Positions 60,542 to 64,000 of a stretch of DNA of 64,000 nt are shown piece after piece (the stretch's first letter is position 1; every line of letters starts with the position of its first letter). The notes under the pieces were generated by a model that saw nothing but the letters and a program-made list of their open reading frames with translations, ran no database searches and had not been told where the DNA came from. A program made the position numbers and the translations under genes. This stretch comes from Pseudomonas taiwanensis. GTDB taxonomy: Bacteria; Pseudomonadota; Gammaproteobacteria; Pseudomonadales; Pseudomonadaceae. The stretch covers positions 1-64,000 of the forward strand of contig NZ_QJRF01000064.1 of assembly GCF_013393345.1 (NCBI RefSeq), read 5' to 3'.

Positions 60542-61951
60542 ATGACTGCCAAAATTCTGCTGGTCGAAGATGACCGCGCCCTGCGTGAGGCCCTGGCGGA
60601 CACTCTGCTGATCGGTGGCTACGACTTCCGCGCCGTGGACTGCGCCGAAACCGCGCTGGTCGCGCTGGGTGAAGAGTCCTTCGGCCTGATGGTGAGCGAC
60701 GTCAACATGCCCGGCATGGACGGTCACCAGTTGCTGGCCATCGTTCGTCAGCGCTTCCCGCAGCTGCCGGTGTTGCTGATGACGGCATTCGGCGCAGTGG
60801 AGCGGGCAGTGGACGCGATGCGTCAGGGCGCCGCCGATTACCTGGTGAAGCCGTTCGAACCCAACACCCTGCTGGAGCTTGTGGCCCGCCATGCGCTGGG
60901 TCGTGTGAGTCAGGTCGCCAATGATGGTCCGGTCGCCCTGGAGCCGGCCAGCCGTCAATTGCTGGAGCTGGCCGCGCGCGTGGCGCGTAGTGATTCGACC
61001 GTCCTCATCTCCGGCGAGTCCGGCACCGGCAAGGAAGTGCTGGCGCAGTACATCCACCAGCAGTCGACCCGCGCCAACGGCCCCTTCATCGCCATCAACT
61101 GCGCGGCGATTCCGGACAACATGCTCGAGGCCACCCTGTTCGGTCATGAGAAGGGTGCCTTCACCGGTGCCATCGCCAGTGCGCCTGGCAAGTTCGAGAT
61201 GGCCGACGGCGGCACCATCCTGCTCGACGAGATTTCCGAAATGCCCCTTGGTCTGCAGGCCAAGCTACTGCGGGTGTTGCAGGAGCGCGAAGTGGAAAGG
61301 GTTGGCGCTCGCCGGCCGATCAGCCTGGATATCCGTGTACTGGCCACCACCAACCGTGACCTCGCCGGCGAAGTGGCGGCGGGGCGCTTCCGTGAAGACC
61401 TCTATTACCGCCTTTCGGTGTTCCCGCTGGCCTGGCGCCCGTTGCGGGAGCGTCCGGCAGACATCCTGCCGCTGGCCGAGCGCCTGCTCGCCAAGCACGT
61501 CAAAAAAATGAATCACGCCGCCGTGCGCTTCTCTGCCGAAGCCCAGGGAGCCCTGCTGGCCCACGGCTGGCCGGGCAACGTGCGCGAGCTGGACAACGCC
61601 GTGCAGCGCGCGTTGATCCTGCAGCAGGGCGGGACTATTCAGCCCCACGACCTATGCCTGACCGCGCCCATCGGGATGGCCATCGCCCCGGCCCTGTCGG
61701 CACCCGCGCTGGTCTCCGCGCCCGTGGTAGCGCTGCCGGTAGCCGCAATGCCGGCCGAGGCGCCGAGCGCCCTGGGTGACGACCTGCGCCGCCACGAGTT
61801 CCAGATGATCATCGACACCCTGCGTTCCGAGCGTGGCCGTCGCAAGGAGGCCGCCGAGCGCCTTGGCATCAGCCCTCGTACATTGCGCTACAAGCTGGCC
61901 CAGATGCGCGACGCCGGAATGGATGTCGAGGCGTACCTCTACGCCAGCTGA
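60542..61951 (+). CDS. fleR: FleR, sigma-54-dependent response regulator
   Basis: A 469-residue NtrC-type regulator. The receiver (1-120) has [13 protein letters not shown] and the phospho-acceptor in [12 protein letters not shown]. The AAA+ domain (~135-370) has [15 protein letters not shown] and the GAFTGA loop. The Ala/Pro linker ends in a Fis-type helix-turn-helix ([20 protein letters not shown]). In P. aeruginosa FleR with sigma-54 drives flgBCDE and flgFGHIJKL, both present in this window. Its DNA site may be the GCGGCAA/TTGCCGC repeats described at those promoters. Confidence 0.96.
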   Translation: MTAKILLVEDDRALREALADTLLIGGYDFRAVDCAETALVALGEESFGLMVSDVNMPGMDGHQLLAIVRQRFPQLPVLLMTAFGAVERAVDAMRQGAADYLVKPFEPNTLLELVARHALGRVSQVANDGPVALEPASRQLLELAARVARSDSTVLISGESGTGKEVLAQYIHQQSTRANGPFIAINCAAIPDNMLEATLFGHEKGAFTGAIASAPGKFEMADGGTILLDEISEMPLGLQAKLLRVLQEREVERVGARRPISLDIRVLATTNRDLAGEVAAGRFREDLYYRLSVFPLAWRPLRERPADILPLAERLLAKHVKKMNHAAVRFSAEAQGALLAHGWPGNVRELDNAVQRALILQQGGTIQPHDLCLTAPIGMAIAPALSAPALVSAPVVALPVAAMPAEAPSALGDDLRRHEFQMIIDTLRSERGRRKEAAERLGISPRTLRYKLAQMRDAGMDVEAYLYAS

Positions 61952-61967
61952 AGCTGGCCCTCTTCAC

Positions 61968-62032
61968 GTAGGAGCGAGCTCTGCTCGCGAACAGCCCGCG
62001 CGCGATTTTTCGCGAGCAGAGCTCGCTCCTAC
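61968..62032. repeat. REP pair
   Basis: Arms GTAGGAGCGAGCTCTGCTCGC and its inverse surround a ~23-bp spacer, 17 bp after the fleR stop. It could also act as a 3' hairpin for the fleSR message. Confidence 0.88.
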
Positions 62033-62071
62033 AAGTTCTCTCCCTCCCCGCAATACCCGTCCCTGAGCTTT

Positions 62072-62087
62072 TGGCACCCTTGTTGCA
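62072..62087 (+). promoter_or_regulatory. Sigma-54 promoter of the fliE operon
   Basis: TGGCACC-N4-TTGCA fits the -24/-12 consensus with one change. The leader before fliE is ~46 nt. Confidence 0.9.
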
Positions 62088-62144
62088 GATACCCCTTCAT
62101 CGGACCGCGTAGCGTCAAAAAAACGCGGCAGTTGGAGGAATGAG

Positions 62145-62477
62145 ATGAGCCAGGGTGTTGAATTCAATCGCCTGATGTTGGAAATGCGAGCCATGCAGAT
62201 GGATGCAATGGCCCGTGCCAAACCTGCCCCTGTGGCAGCCCCCGAGGCCAGTGTGCCGAGCTTCGCCGACATGCTTGGCAAGGCGGTCAACAAGGTTGCG
62301 GAAACCCAGAAAGTTTCCACTGACATGGCCACCGCATTCGAGGTCGGGCAGAAGGGCGTCGACCTCACCGACGTCATGATCGCTTCGCAGAAAGCCAGCG
62401 TTTCCTTCGAGGCCATGACCCAGGTGCGGAACAAGCTGGTCCAGGCCTACCAAGACATCATGCAGATGCCGGTTTGA
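62145..62477 (+). CDS. fliE: FliE, MS-ring/rod junction protein
   Basis: A 110-residue protein. A variable Ala/Pro-rich stretch (~20-40) is followed by the conserved core: [20 protein letters not shown] and [20 protein letters not shown], ending [17 protein letters not shown]. It links the MS ring to the rod and is an early type III substrate. GGAGGAA precedes the ATG. It is the first gene of the fliEF operon. Confidence 0.96.
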   Translation: MSQGVEFNRLMLEMRAMQMDAMARAKPAPVAAPEASVPSFADMLGKAVNKVAETQKVSTDMATAFEVGQKGVDLTDVMIASQKASVSFEAMTQVRNKLVQAYQDIMQMPV

Positions 62478-62491
62478 GGACGGATTGAGAA

Positions 62492-64000
62492 ATGGCTGAA
62501 GCCGCTGTTGCAAAGGTTCCCGCCAAGGCTGATGCGCCGGACGCGCAGGGAGAGAAGAAGCCGCTGTTCGGCCTGTCCTTCCTGGATAACCTCTCGCAGA
62601 TGAGCATGCTGCGTCAGGTCGGCCTTCTGGTCGGCCTGGCCGCGAGTGTCGCCATCGGCTTCGCCGTGGTGCTCTGGTCGCAGCAGCCGGACTACCGCCC
62701 GCTGTACGGCAGCCTGTCCGGGATGGACGCCAACCAGGTGGTGGAAGCCTTGGGCGCGGCCGATATCCCGTACAAGATCGAGCCCAACTCCGGCGCCCTG
62801 CTGGTCAAGTCCGACGACCTGGCCCGTGCCCGTATGAAGCTGGCTGCTGCCGGCGTCGCGCCGAGCGACAACACCGTCGGCTTCGAGATCCTCGACAAGG
62901 AACAGGGGCTGGGTACCAGCCAGTTCATGGAGGCCACCCGCTACCGCCGGGGCCTGGAAGGCGAACTGGCCCGCACCATTTCCAGCCTGAACAACGTCAA
63001 GGGTGCGCGTGTGCACCTGGCCATTCCGAAGAGTTCGGTGTTCGTCCGCGACGAGCGCAAGCCGACCGCTTCGGTTCTGGTCGAACTCTATCCGGGGCGC
63101 TCCCTGGAGCCGAGCCAGGTGATGGCGATCGTCAACCTGGTGGCGACCAGCGTGCCGGAGCTGGAGAAATCCCAGGTCACCGTCGTCGACCAGAAAGGCA
63201 ACCTGCTGTCCGACCAGCAGGAGCTGTCCGAGCTCACCATGGCCGGCAAGCAGTTCGACTACACCCGCCGCATGGAAACCCTCTATACCCAGCGTGTGCA
63301 CAGCATCCTGCAGCCGGTGCTGGGCAATGGCCGCTACAAGGCGGAAGTGTCTGCGGACGTCGACTTCAGTGCGGTCGAGTCCACCTCCGAAATGTACAAC
63401 CCGGATCAGCCGGCCCTGCGCAGCGAGCAGAAACTGGCCGAGGAGCGCCAGAACAACGGCGGTCCGCAGGGTGTACCTGGTGCGCTGTCCAACCAGCCGC
63501 CGGCACCCGGTGCCGCACCTCAGCAGGCCACCAGTGCCGCACCGGCCGGCGTACAGCCGGGGCAGCCGCTTCTGGATGACAACGGCCAGCAGATCATCGA
63601 CCCGGCCACCGGCAAGCCGATGCTCGCACCGTACCCGACCGACAAGCGTGACCAGACCACCCGCAACTTCGAGCTGGACCGTTCCATCAGCTACACCAAG
63701 CAGCAGCAGGGCCGCCTGCGCCGGCTTTCCGTCGCAGTGGTGCTGGACGATCAGGTGAAGGTCGACGCGACGACCGGTGAAACCACCCGCGTGCCGTGGA
63801 GCGCCGACGAGATTGCCCGCTTCACCCGCCTGGTACAGGACTCGGTCGGCTACGACGCCAGCCGTGGCGACAGCGTCAGCGTGATCAACACCGCCTTCAT
63901 GAACGACAACGGCGAAGAAGTCATCGACATTCCCTTCTACACCCAGCCCTGGTTCTGGGATGTGGTGAAGCAGGTGCTCGGCGTGCTCTTCATCCTGGTG
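62492..64000 (+). CDS. fliF: FliF, flagellar MS-ring protein (3' end outside window)
   Basis: 503 codons are visible and the frame stays open to the last base; FliF is usually near 600 residues, so about 95 are missing. A membrane helix at ~38-60 (VGLLVGLAASVAIGFAVVLW) is followed by the ring-building motifs YRPLYGSLSGMDANQVVEAL and EGELARTISSLNNVKGARVH. A Pro/Ala/Gln-rich insert lies at ~320-370. The second membrane helix begins at the window edge (VVKQVLGVLFILV). The cytoplasmic tail that binds FliG is not seen. Confidence 0.97.
   Translation, partial: MAEAAVAKVPAKADAPDAQGEKKPLFGLSFLDNLSQMSMLRQVGLLVGLAASVAIGFAVVLWSQQPDYRPLYGSLSGMDANQVVEALGAADIPYKIEPNSGALLVKSDDLARARMKLAAAGVAPSDNTVGFEILDKEQGLGTSQFMEATRYRRGLEGELARTISSLNNVKGARVHLAIPKSSVFVRDERKPTASVLVELYPGRSLEPSQVMAIVNLVATSVPELEKSQVTVVDQKGNLLSDQQELSELTMAGKQFDYTRRMETLYTQRVHSILQPVLGNGRYKAEVSADVDFSAVESTSEMYNPDQPALRSEQKLAEERQNNGGPQGVPGALSNQPPAPGAAPQQATSAAPAGVQPGQPLLDDNGQQIIDPATGKPMLAPYPTDKRDQTTRNFELDRSISYTKQQQGRLRRLSVAVVLDDQVKVDATTGETTRVPWSADEIARFTRLVQDSVGYDASRGDSVSVINTAFMNDNGEEVIDIPFYTQPWFWDVVKQVLGVLFILV

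Overview
The window reads as a chromosomal segment of a Pseudomonas species (GC-rich, Pseudomonas-type REP elements, FleQ/FleS/FleR flagellar cascade, arginine-transaminase locus). Gene order recalls three P. aeruginosa PAO1 regions that lie apart in that genome: PA3356-PA3348, PA4983-PA4975 and PA1077-PA1101. Here they are joined. I place it in Pseudomonas sensu lato, plausibly the P. aeruginosa/P. resinovorans side, but cannot name a species. No tRNA, rRNA, insertion sequence, prophage or CRISPR array is visible.

Layout. 1-1572: C-terminal part of a large RTX protein with a 300-bp tandem repeat. 1749-5197: a gamma-glutamylpolyamine synthetase-like enzyme, an MFS transporter and a DUF2064 protein. 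5414-9876: early flagellar and chemotaxis genes flgZ, flgN, flgM, flgA (minus strand), cheV and cheR (plus strand). 9978-14947: ohr, then a minus-strand polyamine-type operon (binding protein, class III aminotransferase, LuxR regulator) with a divergent TetR gene. 15031-28641: arginine-transaminase pathway: aruR, a periplasmic binding protein, aruS, a basic-amino-acid permease behind a small leader ORF, crotonase, acyl-CoA dehydrogenase, NDP-forming CoA ligase, aruI, aruH and a quinone reductase. 28961-40103: rod, hook and hook-associated genes flgBCDE and flgFGHIJKL. 40312-52853: a flagellin-glycan island. 53157-64000: fliC, flaG, fliD, fliS, a second fliS, fliT, fleQ, fleS, fleR, fliE and the start of fliF.

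The most unusual content is the glycan island. Its first four genes (glutamine kinase/PEP-synthase-like, class I amidotransferase, LicC-like nucleotidyltransferase, CysC-like kinase) match in family and order the Campylobacter jejuni Cj1418-Cj1417-Cj1416-Cj1415 set, which builds the CDP-activated phosphoramidate used for capsular O-methyl phosphoramidate. They are followed by a methyltransferase, a dTDP-3-amino-sugar pair (DegT aminotransferase and a WxcM-type acetyltransferase/ketoisomerase fusion), a CDP-glycerol-phosphotransferase-like protein and a five-domain glycosyltransferase directly before fliC. I infer that the flagellin of this strain carries a phosphoramidate-decorated amino-sugar glycan.

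Regulation is readable in the DNA. Good sigma-54 sites precede flgA, flgB, flgF, fleS and fliE, with a weaker one before fliD. Sigma-28 sites precede flgM, fliC and, unexpectedly, the second fliS. Upstream of flgB and flgF only, the two promoters expected to depend on FleR, there are clustered GCGGCAA/TTGCCGC inverted repeats, which I propose as FleR binding sites. In the arginine locus, the permease ribosome-binding site is buried in a hairpin inside an overlapping 18-codon ORF rich in Arg and His codons, suggesting translational coupling or attenuation.
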